NCBI GenBank assembly: GCA_019973155.2
Contig: BPQB01000090.1
Span: 60,457 to 124,456, forward strand
Length of the DNA stretch: 64,000 nt
Reading direction: 5' to 3'
DNA from: Phanerochaete sordida
Lineage: Eukaryota > Basidiomycota > Agaricomycetes > Polyporales > Phanerochaetaceae
Within the stretch, counting starts at the first letter, position 1. Each line of letters opens with the position of its first letter. Shown here piece after piece: positions 23,565 through 34,670 of the stretch. Position numbers and translations under genes: made by a program. The notes under the pieces are model-generated. The model was not told where the DNA came from. It made no database searches and saw nothing but the letters and a program-made list of their open reading frames with translations.

Positions 23565-25813
23565 TCAAAGCGTGTAGCGGTACCCGCTCCACTCGTCGCC
23601 CTTCTCGCGCTTCGCGTCGTCGACGCTCGCGAAGCGACCGTTGCGCGCGAGGTCCTCGCGGTCCTCGTTCACGCCCTCGATGACCTCGTCGCGCTCGCCG
23701 CGGTCGCGCCGCTCGTTCTCGCGCTTGAGCAGCCAGCGGTAGACGACCGCGGAGATGAGCGCGATGGCGATGTACATCAGCACGATGCCGTGGCCGAGCG
23801 TGTACCAGGGCTTGTCCTGGCCGCGGTACTGCAGGCGGGCGGGCGTCAGCGCGCGTAGACGAAAGCGAGAGGAAAGGTACGCACGACGTTGGAGGAGACC
23901 GCGCCGTTGAGGTTCCCGAAGCTGATCACCATCGCGAGCGTGACGCTGCGCTTGTAGGAGCCCTCGACGTTGTTCGACACCCACGCGATGGTGTTCGGGA
24001 TGTTCGGGTAGATGCCGCACGCCGCGAGGTACACGCCGATGTACGACAGCGTCGCGTTGCGCGACGCGATCAGGATGATGTAGCCTGCGAGGCCGACGAG
24101 CGAGCACACGCTGCGCGCGGGGAGTCAGTCGCACGCGCGTGGGAGGACGATGGGCGGCGTACATGTTAATGAGGCCGCGCTGCCCGTAGCGATCGGCGAC
24201 GAAACCCACGACACACGTGACGACACACGCAAGCGCGTACACAGGCACGGTGAGCAGGTTCGCAGGCGTCGCGGTGAAGCCGAGCTGGTTGATGATGCTC
24301 GGCAGGAACAGGCTGAACGCGTAGAGCGGGCCTGGGAGCGCGGCGTCAGCGAGGCAGCAGCTACCTCAGCACGTGCACACGTACCGTCCGTTCTAATTAA
24401 CGTGCGCGGCAATGCTTCGGTGAGTACACGTATCAAGCCAATAGACTCCGCGCAACGTACCCCATGTACAACAGCACTGCAGAAGGCATCAGCATCTCCC
24501 GACGCGGAAGCACGAAGACGCGACTTACTGCCGACCCAGGTCTTCCAGTCCTTGAGACTCTGCCAGATGTACTTGAGCTTGAGGCTCTCGCCGGCCGCGC
24601 TGAACTGGTCGTCCTTCTGGAGGCGGCGGATGACGACGGTGCGCTCCTCCTCGGTCAGGAACTTGGCCGTGTCGGGGAAATCCTGGATGATCCAGAACGA
24701 CGCGGCGCCCGCGACGACGGTGATGAGGCCCTCAAGGATGAAGATCCACGCCCAGCCGGGCTTGCCGCCGATGCCGTCCATCTTCGAGATCGCCGCCTAC
24801 AGGATCATCGTCGGTCAGCCCCACATACTTGCCAATTCTGCACTGCAAGGACTCACGGCAAGGAGACCGCCGAAGGCGCCTTAGCAACACTGCGTGTCAG
24901 ATACGGACGATCATACGCAGGGACACGAAGACATACCGCTGACCTGGGAGCGCGAGACGCGAGTGTGAGTACTTTCGCTGCCAAAAGAGACTAAGAGACA
25001 GCTTACCGTCGCTGCCGAGAAGAAGACTGCGGCGCGGATGCCGAATTCGGAGCGCCTGTACCAGCTGTGCGCGTGGTGTAGGTTCGGTGGGTGCAGTAAG
25101 AGGGCACGCAGTGCTCACCATGACAGATAGTAGTTCACGCCTGGGAACAGGCCGGCTTCGAAGAGCCCGAGCATCCAGCGCATACCTGTGGGCCCAGCGT
25201 AAGCAGTTCATCACGAGATAATTATGCTATCGCCGTCGTGCTTACCGAGCAGACCGCCGTAGTTGTGCACCAGGCCTTGCACAGTCTGGGGACGGACGTC
25301 AATGACGTGAAGTAGTGGGGGCGCGGTCGACGCACCATCATGATACCCCAGAGCAGCATGAGCAAAGAGAGCCATATTGAAGGCCTCAGTCGCTTCAGGA
25401 AGATGTTCGAAGGGACTTCAAAGAGCGCGTAGGAGAAGAAGAAGACTGTGAGGGCGATGTTGTATTGGTTGTCGTTGATGTGCAGAGACGTCTCGAGGCC
25501 ATACAACTGCGACATATGAGCAAAGAGAGAGTGCTGAAGTGGAACACGGGCTGACCCTGGCGTTACCGATGCTCGTACGATCCAAGAAGCTGAGCAGGTA
25601 GAGGAAGGACAACCAGGGCACGAGCCACCAGTCGAGCTTCCGCATGAGCTTGCGCTCGTCGACGCCGCTGACATCGACGTGGGGGTTGTAGAGCTTGGAC
25701 TGCTCTGCCGCCGGTGCCTCCGCGCGCTCGACCTCGCTGATCCGCGCCTTCTCGTCCGCAGAGGTCGTGGACGAGGCGGAGGACTTGACGTCGTTCTTCT
25801 GCGTACTTGGCAT
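23565..25813 (-). CDS. Dal5-type MFS permease (allantoate/vitamin/anion family)
   Basis: Twelve-helix plasma-membrane transporter of the anion:cation symporter group (Dal5, Tna1, Vht1, Liz1), moving organic anions such as allantoate, nicotinate or pantothenate with protons. Signature segments: RKLDWWLVPWLSFLYLLSFL, DRTSIGNARLYGLE, FEVPSNIFLKRLRPSIWL, MRWMLGLFEAGLFPG, CWYRRSEFGIRAA and YMGTDGPLYAFSLFLPSI. I count 13 exons. Three are tiny: 7 nt (24937-24943), 16 nt (24461-24476) and 8 nt (24385-24392), each with proper flanking sites and needed to keep frame and conserved sequence. The N-terminus is hydrophilic and the C-terminal tail is charged, as usual. It is divergent from the SDR gene. The substrate cannot be fixed from sequence. 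Confidence 0.92.
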
Positions 25814-27336
25814 CGCTGGAGCTCTCTCACAGGGGGCGGGGGACTGAATGGAGAAGAGGCAGGATGGGGCGCGCGAGAGCCTCCCCGCGCGCTGCAGCCT
25901 TTTAGATGCCCATCAGCGCGTTCTTTTGGTCCGGACGAGAGCCGAACGCAGGGGAACAATCGCGCGCAGGCGGCAAAGGGGATCAAGGGCCGCGATGCAC
26001 TGATGGTCCTCTGCGCCAGTCTGCGCCCGGGGGTCACTTGAGGTCATCTCCTTGCCCGGGGTGGGGCAACCGCCGGGGTGTGATTGGCTTCCCCAGGGCC
26101 TTCCCCACACTGCGGGGCAGAGCCGGGGAAGAGCACATGCTCCGCATTGCGCTCGGACGCCACCCGCCGCGAAATGTTGCTCTGGGCACTGGCAAATCCG
26201 TTCAGTCGTGGCTGAAGGAGAGAAAACTTTCAGGTCCGAGACATACACAAGCGTCCACTACTCCCCCGGGCCGGCGGTACGCGACGGACCATCCAATCGT
26301 CGCCCCGATTTTGCGGTCTAACCAAGCTGACAGACGTGCTGGGAACTCGCTGTTGTGCCTGACGACACAGCTCCTGCCAATTTGAAGCATTTTGAATATG
26401 AGACTTGACCGCGAACCCCCACAGCCAGGCACCCTACGAGGTCACAGGGCGTTGTGCCGATTCACAGGCCTTCAAGAACTTTGTTCTTGAGGGGAGTGCG
26501 CGACCTAGAAGTCAGGGGCCGTCGGGATACGACGAATGGAGCAAACCAGGAAGGCGGCCTCTGCATCAGTCAGTGCACCGGTGGCCGACTGCAGCGGATC
26601 CACGTCGAGGCAGAGTAGAACTTGCAGAGTCAGCCTCTCTTGCAGGCGGGCAGTCGCCATAGAGTCTTCTTCTTCGGCGAGTGGGTCTGGTTTTTTTAAA
26701 CTGCTTTATGAAGTGCAGACTGCCCGTTGGCGTGGAGGAATTCTGGACATGGCATGCATATGGAGGTGGGAGGCGGCTTCAGCGGAGGCCGTGGGAACTG
26801 TCGAGGATCCTCGAGTGATCACGAAAATCGTATCTGCGATTTGCCTTATTTAGCCCTGCAAATTGGCGAGACGAGATGCAAGGCGCGCTGCTCTCGTTCT
26901 CGTCCTTGCACCTTTCACTTGAACTAGAGATACCATCTCTACGACCTCTGTACCATGTACAGTATCTAGCGAACGAACATACATTCCGCTCTGCGGTACA
27001 TACTACAGCTCCTGCCCCAAGAACGTGCGTAGGCGAAATGGAGCTCCAGCGTTCTGCGCGATGGCCGGGCTCGGGCACAAGGTGGCGCGAAGCCATGGTC
27101 AGGTACTGCACGCCAAAAACCACCGGATTTTGCAGAGTTCGATGAGAGGCTACGACGCTGCACAGTCGCTCGTCAGACAGCATGACAACTGCGCTCTCGC
27201 CCGCGAGCCTCCGTGGGATTCCGCGTCGTCCTTCCCAACGTGCTCGCCCCACGCCTCCAAGTTCTCTCACGTCCCGCACTCTCCTTACGACGTCCTCAAC
27301 CCCAACTAATCGTACAGCCAGCAAGACATAGCGACG
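25814..27336. other. 1.5 kb divergent intergenic region
   Basis: Separates the MFS permease and the short-chain dehydrogenase, transcribed away from each other. Only chance-looking frames are present on either strand. The length suggests upstream regulation of both genes, but no specific sites can be named. Confidence 0.4.
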
Positions 27337-28736
27337 ATGGGCGGCCTCCTCTCGCAGATGCGCTACATGAGCTACGGCCTCGCGCAGACGTTCCCGCCGA
27401 AGGCGCAGTTTTCGACGGAGCAGATGCCAGACCTGACGGGCAAGGTTTGTCTGGTCACAGGTGCGCCCGTTGCACAGCTCTCGCCGCGCTCCAGGACCGC
27501 GCACTGACACGCGCGCGCAGGCGGAAACACCGGCGTGGGCAAGGAGACGGTCAAGGTGAGCACTGCTTCAGCTCCACGCCGCGCGCGCATGCTGAGCGCG
27601 CCCGGCTGATAGGCCCTCCTCGAACACAACGCGACGGTCTACCTCGCGGCGCGCAGCCGGGAAAAGGCCGAGCAGGCGATCGCCGATCTGCAGGCCGCGA
27701 CGGGGCGCGCGGCCGTCTTCCTGGAGCTCGACCTCGCGAGCCTCGCGAGCGTGCGCAGGGCCGCCAAGGAGTTCCTCAGCCACGAGAAGGAGCTGCATGT
27801 GCTGTTCAACAACGCGTAAGGGGCCCGCTGATCGGGGGTGCGCGGCGCTGACCGCGCGCGTGCAGAGGCGTCATGTGGCCGCCGCTCGACCAGCTCACCG
27901 AGGACGGCTTCGACCTGCAGTGGGGGACGAACGTCGTGGGTACGTCGGCCACGTGCACTCTCCGCAGGCTCTCAGCTGACTCCGCCAGGGCACTGGCTCT
28001 TCACCGAGCTGCTCGTCCCGGCGCTCGCGGCCGCCGCGAAGGGCGCCCCGGACGGCCACTCGCGCGTCGTGACGACCTCTTCGTCCGGCGCGTACCTCGA
28101 GGGCCTGCACTACGACACCTTCCGCGACTCGCCGAAGCGCAAGAAGCTCGGGAAGCAGGGACTCTACTTCCAGAGCAAGCTTGTGCGTCGCCTCGTCCTT
28201 CGCGACTTTGAGGGAGTTAATCGCCATGGCTTCGCAGGGCAACGCCATGGTCGCGCGCGAGGCCGCCAAGCGGTACGCGGAGAAGGGTATCCTGTCCTTC
28301 ACGTGCAATCCAGGTCGGCCATGCGCTTTTCCCTTTCGCTTTTTCCGGATTCTGACACGCTTTGCCAGGCAACCTGAACACCGAGCTGCAGCGGTACGCG
28401 ACGCCGTTCCAGCAGGCCTTCATCGTACGTCTCCACCATGTCCCAGACACCCATGTTCTCACTCGCCGCGAGCAGAGTCGCATCACGTACCATGCGTCGT
28501 TCGGCGCGCTCACGCAGCTCTGGGCGGGCACCATGCCCGAGGCCGCGAAGTACAATGGCGAGGTGCGTCTCTACAGCAGCCGCCTTGTGCGAAGGCTTTG
28601 CTGATATGGGCCTCCGCAGTTCCTGATCCCGTGGGCCCGCGTCGGGAAGTGCAGAGACGAGTTCTATGACGACAAGGAGATTGAGAAGCTCTGGAAGTGG
28701 CTCGAAGAGAACACCAAGGAGGCGGCTGCGGCGTAA
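27337..28736 (+). CDS. short-chain dehydrogenase/reductase (retinol dehydrogenase-like)
   Basis: NAD(P)-dependent oxidoreductase of the classical SDR family, nearest to fungal WWOX/retinol-dehydrogenase-like enzymes. Nine exons: 27337-27460, 27521-27555, 27613-27815, 27866-27939, 27989-28182, 28238-28313, 28369-28424, 28476-28562 and 28620-28736, giving 321 residues. The cofactor loop is LVTGGNTGVGKETVK (TGxxxGxG), followed by NNAGVMWPP, the catalytic serines in VVTTSSSGAY, the YFQSK Y-x3-K pair and CNPGNLNTEL. The end LWAGT...FLIPWARVGK is usual for the group. No signal peptide is evident. The substrate is unknown. It converges on the methyltransferase gene with 166 bp between stops. Confidence 0.93.
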
Positions 28737-28902
28737 GGCCAACGCTTTGAAGTTATTCCTCGCCTGCTGGCCCTGATTTCTCGTGATATCCGCGTTATGA
28801 CGCCTCTTTTGTCTGATATACCTTGCACAACCTAATCAAAATAGCTCACCTTTGACGTCTCGCGGTGTGCATATGTTCACGATGCCCCACAGCGTTCAAA
28901 GT

Positions 28903-30673
28903 TTATTCCTTCCGCACGATATACAGATAGTAGTGGAACGCCTCGCCGAGCTGCCGTATCTCGAGTGTCGTGCCAGGTCTGGTGAGGTACCGCTTGCGGA
29001 AATGTGGCTGGCCGAAGGTCAGGTACAGGAAGACCCCGCCAGGGCGAAGCACTCTGGAGATATCGTCAAATTCGCACAAAGCGGCGCCAGGGTGGGCACG
29101 CACCTTAGGACCTCATTCACTTCGCGGGTGCAGTTCTCGATGACTTCTTCTGGGGGATCCTGAGACTAGCGTCGGCATAGTGGGCAATTCGTCAGAAATA
29201 GAGGGCTCACCCAGACGTCTGCTTTGGCGGTCATCATCGCGTCCATCGTGCCCTTGTCGATGGCGACGTCCATGGATTCAGAGTCAAACTTCAGGTCTCG
29301 AACGTCCATCTCGTGCCCTGTATAACGTCATACAGAGTACTATTTCACAAACTGGGTGACTGACAGGTCATTTCAGGACGGGTTTCTTCGTGCTTGTGAC
29401 GCATCTTCTCGATGAGGATACCAGAGTACTGAACGCGACGGTCAGTCGGTAGTCCCAGAGATTGAGGCGGGGGAGACGTGCGTCTGCATTCACGATGTTC
29501 TTGTACCCGTCGTCATACATCTGAGATGCAGTCAGTGCCAGTGTGAAGCAGAGCGTGGCCGCGACGTACGTCCTCGGACAAGGTGGAGTTCCCGCAGCCG
29601 AGCATGAGGATTCTCGAGCTCTTGTCTGGTATGACTTCTCGGATGAGGTCTGCGATATCCTCATACTTCTTAAACCAATCGAATGAGCTGTCTTCTGATT
29701 CCCTGAGACGAGTTCTTCAGCATTTCGAGGAGCATGAGACGAGCGACGTCCTTACTGGATTATTCTAATGAGAAACCCCCGTGGGAAGCAGAAACCCTCG
29801 CTTCTCTTCAGCAACCCGGGTTTCTGCTGGTGAGCGCCCGTCGTGACCTCGGACACCGCTCAGCGCACTGAGGATCGCCACAGCGAAACTCGAGCGGCGA
29901 GATTAGAAATCTGCACTGATGTGCCCATGTAGCACTTGTTTAAATTGAAATGGTGCATATCATATCTTCTATAACTCCAGGTGGCAACATTTGCGTTATG
30001 TGCTTCATAGAATGTGTGTGACTTGTTCGACATATTACCTGAATGGTATGTCACTCCTCCTGAGCCGGCTCTACTCCGAAGTTTCCATTGTGCGGGGCAT
30101 TACTGCTCCCAATGATTTGAAGCCTATGGTACTGTACTACGTAGTATTCTCGGGCTACAGCTCGAGGCCGCAGCTAATAGTAGTAGGCGCCGATCAGCGA
30201 CGATGTCCAGCTGCTTACATAATTACAGCAAATGCACGACGACATTGGCCTGGCTTGCCGCCTCAAAGGCTGACTCATCATGGAAAATATTCTATACATA
30301 CGGCATGCTGTGACAGAATATTCTTGCGATATTTTACTACCAGTCGTCATCTATGCCGGCTCGCGACGCCGCCCCATCGAGGCGCACGCCCACGGCTGGC
30401 GGTGCTCGAGGTCCTGCCAAAGTTGCAGAAACCCCACAGCAGAGGAGATGCTGGGGTTTCGCGAGAAACCCCTCCCGGTAAGGGAATTGAGGGGTTTCTT
30501 TCTCTCACGGGGGGTTTCTCATTAGAATCATCCGTCCTTACTGGCTGTACCGCTTGTCCCTGTTGGCTTGCATGTTCTGGTTAGCTACATTTTCGAGGGA
30601 AATGCATGAATAAAACTCACCAATACTCCTTCGTGCCGTACTCCTCGTTCTTTTCTGGCAAAACCTCCGTCAT
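28903..30673 (-). CDS. METTL13/EFM-type class I methyltransferase
   Basis: SAM-dependent methyltransferase like the N-terminal domain of METTL13 and EEF1AKMT4, whose known members methylate translation elongation factor 1A. The start is MTEVLPEKNEEYGTKEYW at 30673, then an 18-nt exon (30559-30542) and SSFDWFKKYEDIADL. SAM-binding motif I is ILMLGCGNSTLSEDMYDDG; then INxD-like NADYSGILIEKM, MTWHEMDVRDLKFDSESM, VAIDKGTMDAMM and LRPGGVFLYLTFGQPHFRK. Further exons include 29702-29570, 29520-29482 and one starting at 29428; the intron 29429-29481 is GC-AG. Intron 2 (29703-30541, 839 nt) carries a MITE; without it the intron would be 53 nt, like the others. The reading frame is intact, so the gene may still work if that intron is spliced. 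Confidence 0.9.
29757..30533. mobile_element. Mutator-like MITE inside a methyltransferase intron
   Basis: A 777-bp non-autonomous DNA element. Ends are inverted repeats: GGATTATTCTAATGAGAAAC on the left and, read from the other strand, GGATGATTCTAATGAGAAAC on the right, extending about 25 bp with one mismatch. It is flanked by a perfect 9-bp direct repeat, GTCCTTACT, at 29748-29756 and 30534-30542. A 9-bp target duplication is the hallmark of Mutator-like elements. Subterminal copies of GAAACCCC occur at both ends. No transposase frame is present. Confidence 0.88.
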
Positions 30674-30888
30674 CCTGCCCGAATTACTCTCAGCTCCCGG
30701 GGACTTTGTGGCGGCAAATTAGCAAGAGGGACAAGCGCCGGATCGCGGGTCGCGAACGCGATCTGGGTCGCGCGTCAGCAGGCTCGTGTAATGCGGGGAA
30801 GGCGACGCTCGCGACGGCGGGGCGCACCCACGCTGCTTACTCTTGCTCTCAACCTCCACGTCAGCCCCCAAGCTCCCTACCAACGACC
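30674..30888. promoter_or_regulatory. short bidirectional promoter region
   Basis: Only 215 bp separate the start codons of the methyltransferase (-) and the TMEM14 gene (+), so both promoters must lie within or overlap this stretch. No specific element is identified. Confidence 0.45.
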
Positions 30889-31363
30889 ATGGTATGTCCT
30901 GAATCCGCCTCGCTGGACGCTGCGATGGCTCACGGCGAAGTTGTAGTCTGCTACCCCCGCATATATAATGGGCGGCCTCTGCATCGTCGGAGGCATAACC
31001 GGCTTCGCCAGGACGCGTAGCGTGCCGTCCCTCGTCGCCGGCGTCGGGTGCGTTTATCGCCCATGGTCACTACCAGCGCAATTGAGCTCATGCGGCCTTT
31101 CCCTGTAGCGTTGGTCTGCTCTACCTGTGGAGCGCGAACAGCATTGCCAACGGAACTGCCAACGGCATCGAGGGTGCTCTTGGTATGTCACGCGAGTCCT
31201 GCAGCTAGGAAACCCGTGCTGATATTTAACAGGCGCCTCTGCTATACTCCTTCTCTCCTCTCTCCCTCGCGCGGCGAAGGGCCCGGTTCCCGCGGTCCTG
31301 ACCGTTGCTTCCACCGCGTCGACCATCTACTACGGAAAGACTTACCTCGCGCTTCGGCAGTAG
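30889..31363 (+). CDS. TMEM14/UPF0136 family membrane protein
   Basis: Small integral membrane protein, 102 residues. Metazoan TMEM14C acts in the mitochondrial inner membrane in haem synthesis; fungal roles are unproven. Exons: 30889-30891 (the ATG alone), 30947-31047, 31109-31182 and 31233-31363. The protein starts MSATPAYIMGGLCIVGG and continues TGFARTRSVPSLVAG, LYLWSANSIANG, EGALGASAILLLSSLPRA and KGPVPAVLTVASTASTIYYG, matching the family end to end, with about three to four hydrophobic segments rich in Gly. A first coding exon of one codon is notable, but the phase and the conserved N-terminus support it. Confidence 0.92.
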
Positions 31364-31716
31364 TTTCGCCATACTAGCCTGTTGAATCACTGCGAACGGG
31401 GACTCTGCTGTTTGTATATGTATATGTATCTTGTGCTTTTTGTAGGAATCGAATTCCAGCGTGCTGTCTCCTCACCGACACCGCTTGGACACCGCTGCCG
31501 AAACGCGCACGTCCGTGAGACGTGACCGGCGTGGTGACACAGGTGACACGTGATGTGACACGTCGCCGCGAAGTCTCGTTTGTTGTTCCTCGAGCCCGAG
31601 TCCTGGCGTCCTGGACGGAGACCTCGACAGCCTGCCCTTTGTCGTTGACCTTGGCGAAGTCCAGTCTTTTACAAACACACGCCTGGAAGAGAGAGGGGGC
31701 TGCAGCATCTCATCCC

Positions 31717-33399
31717 ATGCTCCGCTTGAGCACCTTCCGCCCTGCTGCCGTTGTCCGACCACGCACTCACATCCTTCTACAACGCGCCGCCTTCTCTGCT
31801 TCTGCTGCACATCTTGCCGGCAAGAAACGCGAAGAGAAGATCAACTTCAATCCCGTCTCGTTTACCGAAACCCCTACTCCCCAGCAAGTCAACTACCGAC
31901 GCGTCACAGCAAATGACCTCGAGCGGCTCACATCGCCTCCGACGGAGGTGAAGATGCTCGTGCGCGAGTTCATCGAAGACTCCCTCTACAACCCAAACTA
32001 CGGCTACTTCCCTCGCCAGGCAACCATTTTCACCGCGACAGACCCCATCAAGTTCAACACCTTGCGCAACGCAGCGGAGTTCCAGACGGAGGTCGCCAAG
32101 CGGTACGAGGCGTTCGAGGTGGACGAGGAGGGGCCCGGCCGGCAGATCTGGCACACGCCCACGGAGCTTTTTAAGGTGCGCCGGCGCGCCCTTCTCATGC
32201 TGTGTATGCTTGTTAAAGGCTAATTAGTCCCTCCCAGCCGTGGTACGGCGAGGCGATCGCACAGTGCCTCGTCGCGGAGTACCTCCTCAAGTACTTCCCG
32301 TATGAGGACCTAGTTATCTACGAGATTGGTGCCGGCAACGGCACTCTCGCGCGCAACATCCTAGACTACCTCCGCGAGGTGCACCCCGAAGTGTACGACC
32401 GCACGCGTTACAACATCATCGAGATTAGCGGAAACCTCGCGAGTCTACAGCGGAAATTACTGTGCGAGGAGCATCCGTGCGTGAAGATAAATCATAAGAG
32501 CGTTTTCGCGTGGGATACGCCAGAACCCTCGCCTTGTTTCTTCCTAGCCATGGAAGTAGTCGTACGTAGCTTTCGAAGTTTTGCAACGACTATGCTTGAC
32601 GCACCTTCAGGACAACTTCGCGCACGATATGATACGATACGACCTAAAAACCCTGGAGCCGTTCCAAGGTTGGGTGACCATCGACAATAACGGAGACTTC
32701 GACATGTACTATTCAAGAGTCACGGACCCTCTCATCGCATCCTTCCTCGCACTACGGCGTCGCCTGGGCCATCCACCACCACTTCCGCGTCTGCTCAACA
32801 TGGGCCCGCTCCGCTCCGTCTACACCAAAATGCCGTTCGCGCCAAATCTCACTGCGCCCGAATACATCCCGACGCGCCTCCTCACCCTCCTGCGCACCCT
32901 CCGGCAATACTTCCCGCGGCACCGCCTGCTCCTCTCGGACTTCTCGTCGCTACCAGACACGGTGCCGGGCGTGTGCGCGCCGGTGGTGCAGACGCGCGTG
33001 AAGGGCACGTCCGTCCCGTGCGAGACGATCCTCGTCAAGCAGGGCTATTTCGACATCTTCTTCCCGACGCACTTCGAGCGCCTGCGCGACATGTACGAGC
33101 ATGTGCTCGCGGAGCCTGCGCCCGGCGCGCCCGCCGCCGTGCGCATCTCGCCGCTCTCCTCCAGCGTGGCGCCGCTCGCGGCCGGCGCGAACTTCTTCTC
33201 GTCGTACCACCCCAGCACGCGCCGCCCGCCGCTCGACGGCGTCGCGAGCGTGAGCGGGCTGCCTGTCGGCGAGCGCAAGTCGCAGGTGTATGGGCACGCG
33301 GAGTTCCTCGAGACGTATGCGGACCTCGACCGGACGAGGCTGCGCAGCGGGGAGAACCCGATGCTTGATTATTACCAGAACGTCAAGTTCTTGTTCTAG
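31717..33399 (+). CDS. MidA/NDUFAF7-like mitochondrial methyltransferase (DUF185)
   Basis: SAM-dependent methyltransferase of the MidA family; in animals NDUFAF7 methylates an arginine of a complex I subunit during assembly. Three exons: 31717-32175, 32238-32561 and 32611-33399, giving 523 residues. The N-terminus (MLRLSTFRPAAVVRPRTHIL) is basic and hydroxylated, as in a mitochondrial presequence. Family motifs: EFIEDSLYNPNYGYF, FQTEVAKRY, PWYGEAIAQCLVAEY, the SAM site VIYEIGAGNGTLARNILDYL, FFLAMEVVDNFAHD and VKQGYFDIFFPTHFERLRDM. It is larger than human NDUFAF7 because of an extended C-terminal part, which is usual in fungal members. Confidence 0.9.
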
Positions 33400-34114
33400 G
33401 GACGGAATACCATGTCTGTGTTCCCAGCTCATCCTGCATCGGTCTTGAGGGAATGTGCCCGAGAATCGTCCAATATTCGCCATTGCCAGCTTCAGGTCCT
33501 GCGGACTCGCGCTGAACAGTGCTGCATTCGTACGTGTAGAGGCATAGCTAACCATGCTCACCTGATATCAAGGACGCAAACGGTCATCGCAAGAATTCAC
33601 AGCCATTGTCGCTGGACGGCATGTACGTCGGCCTCTGAAGACCGCCGGGTGTAGCCTTTGACGTGGGTACTCGCATGAGTTCACATTCAATTTGCCATTA
33701 TGCTGTGCTTCACTGCTTTTCATCTTGTCGAAACTGCGTAATGGGGCACGCCCTCTTATCGTGGAGTCATCGATGCACGATGCTAGAGGTTTGTCTCATT
33801 TTTGTGCGCTGATCTCCAGCGCGAAGCACATACTTAGCCGAGCCAGCTTTTCGTACTGCAGGACACGGGCCCAGCTGGCGATATAGGGAGCAACGCAAGG
33901 CAGCTGGTGGACGTTTGGTCGAATGTTAGGGTACTTTCAATGTCGCCCTCTTTGCACCCAGCGACTGAATGAGCTGCTTGGAGATGTACATTTACAGATT
34001 TCGGCACGCGTCGAAGGCCAGCCTCGCTAACGAGTAGCTTCTAGGAACAGATGTGATCGCTTGCTGGTCCTGCGAAGACTCATGTCGGCGTTATGCCTTC
34101 GCCGCCACCCAGCG
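33400..34114. other. intergenic, no supported gene
   Basis: Lies between the MidA-like gene and the promoter of the small Kre9-like gene. Only short unconvincing frames. Confidence 0.4.
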
Positions 34115-34123
34115 CATATAAAT
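34115..34123 (+). promoter_or_regulatory. TATA box of the Kre9-like gene
   Basis: CATATAAAT lies about 75 bp before the ATG at 34195, followed by a pyrimidine-rich leader. This is the expected arrangement for a strongly expressed fungal gene. Confidence 0.55.
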
Positions 34124-34194
34124 ACCTCAACGGTACCCACAACCTTCTGCCAGCTCAAGCTAGACTCCCCTGCACCGCACTCATTCACTGCAAG

Positions 34195-34670
34195 ATGACC
34201 GTCTACGTTCCGAAGATCACCTCGCCCGCCGCCGGCACCGTCTGGACAGCCGGCAACACGTACACCGTCACCTGGTACGCCTCGCGCCGTGCCGCGTCTC
34301 GCCTTCTCGTGCGCTGACAGTGTATCTAGGGATACCTCGGACGCCCCCGAGTCTATCAGCAACGGCTCGAAGGTCGTGCTTGCCAAGGGCGGCAGCCAGG
34401 ACTACCGTGCGTATACTCCTCGCCCTGCTATGTGACTATGTGCAGCTTACGCTTCAACTTCGTTTGACCAGAGCACCCTCTCGCCGAGGGCTTCGACCTG
34501 CGTGCGGGCTCGGTCGAGATCACGATCCCGGCGGGCACTGCTGCCGGCTCAGACTACGCCATCGTTTGTAAGTGACTTGGACTGTAATGTCTCTGTATAC
34601 ACGCTGATCTGTTGTGTCAGTGTTTGGTGACTCGGGGAACTACAGCCCCGAGTTCACGATCCAAGCTTGA
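34195..34670 (+). CDS. small Kre9/Knh1-like domain protein
   Basis: A 100-residue protein consisting of a single Ser-Thr-rich GPI-anchored membrane-family (Kre9/Knh1-type N-terminal) domain. Exons: 34195-34274, 34330-34406, 34472-34567 and 34621-34670; phases agree. Motifs: ITSPAAGTVWTAGNTYTVTW at the start, KVVLAKGG in the middle, then VEITIPAGTAAGSDYAIVLF and GDSGNYSPEFTI at the end. Secreted members have a signal peptide first and a Ser/Thr-rich GPI tail last. Here the domain starts at residue 5 after MTVY and ends with the stop, so neither is present. It may be a cytosolic or unconventionally secreted single-domain form. Confidence 0.85.
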
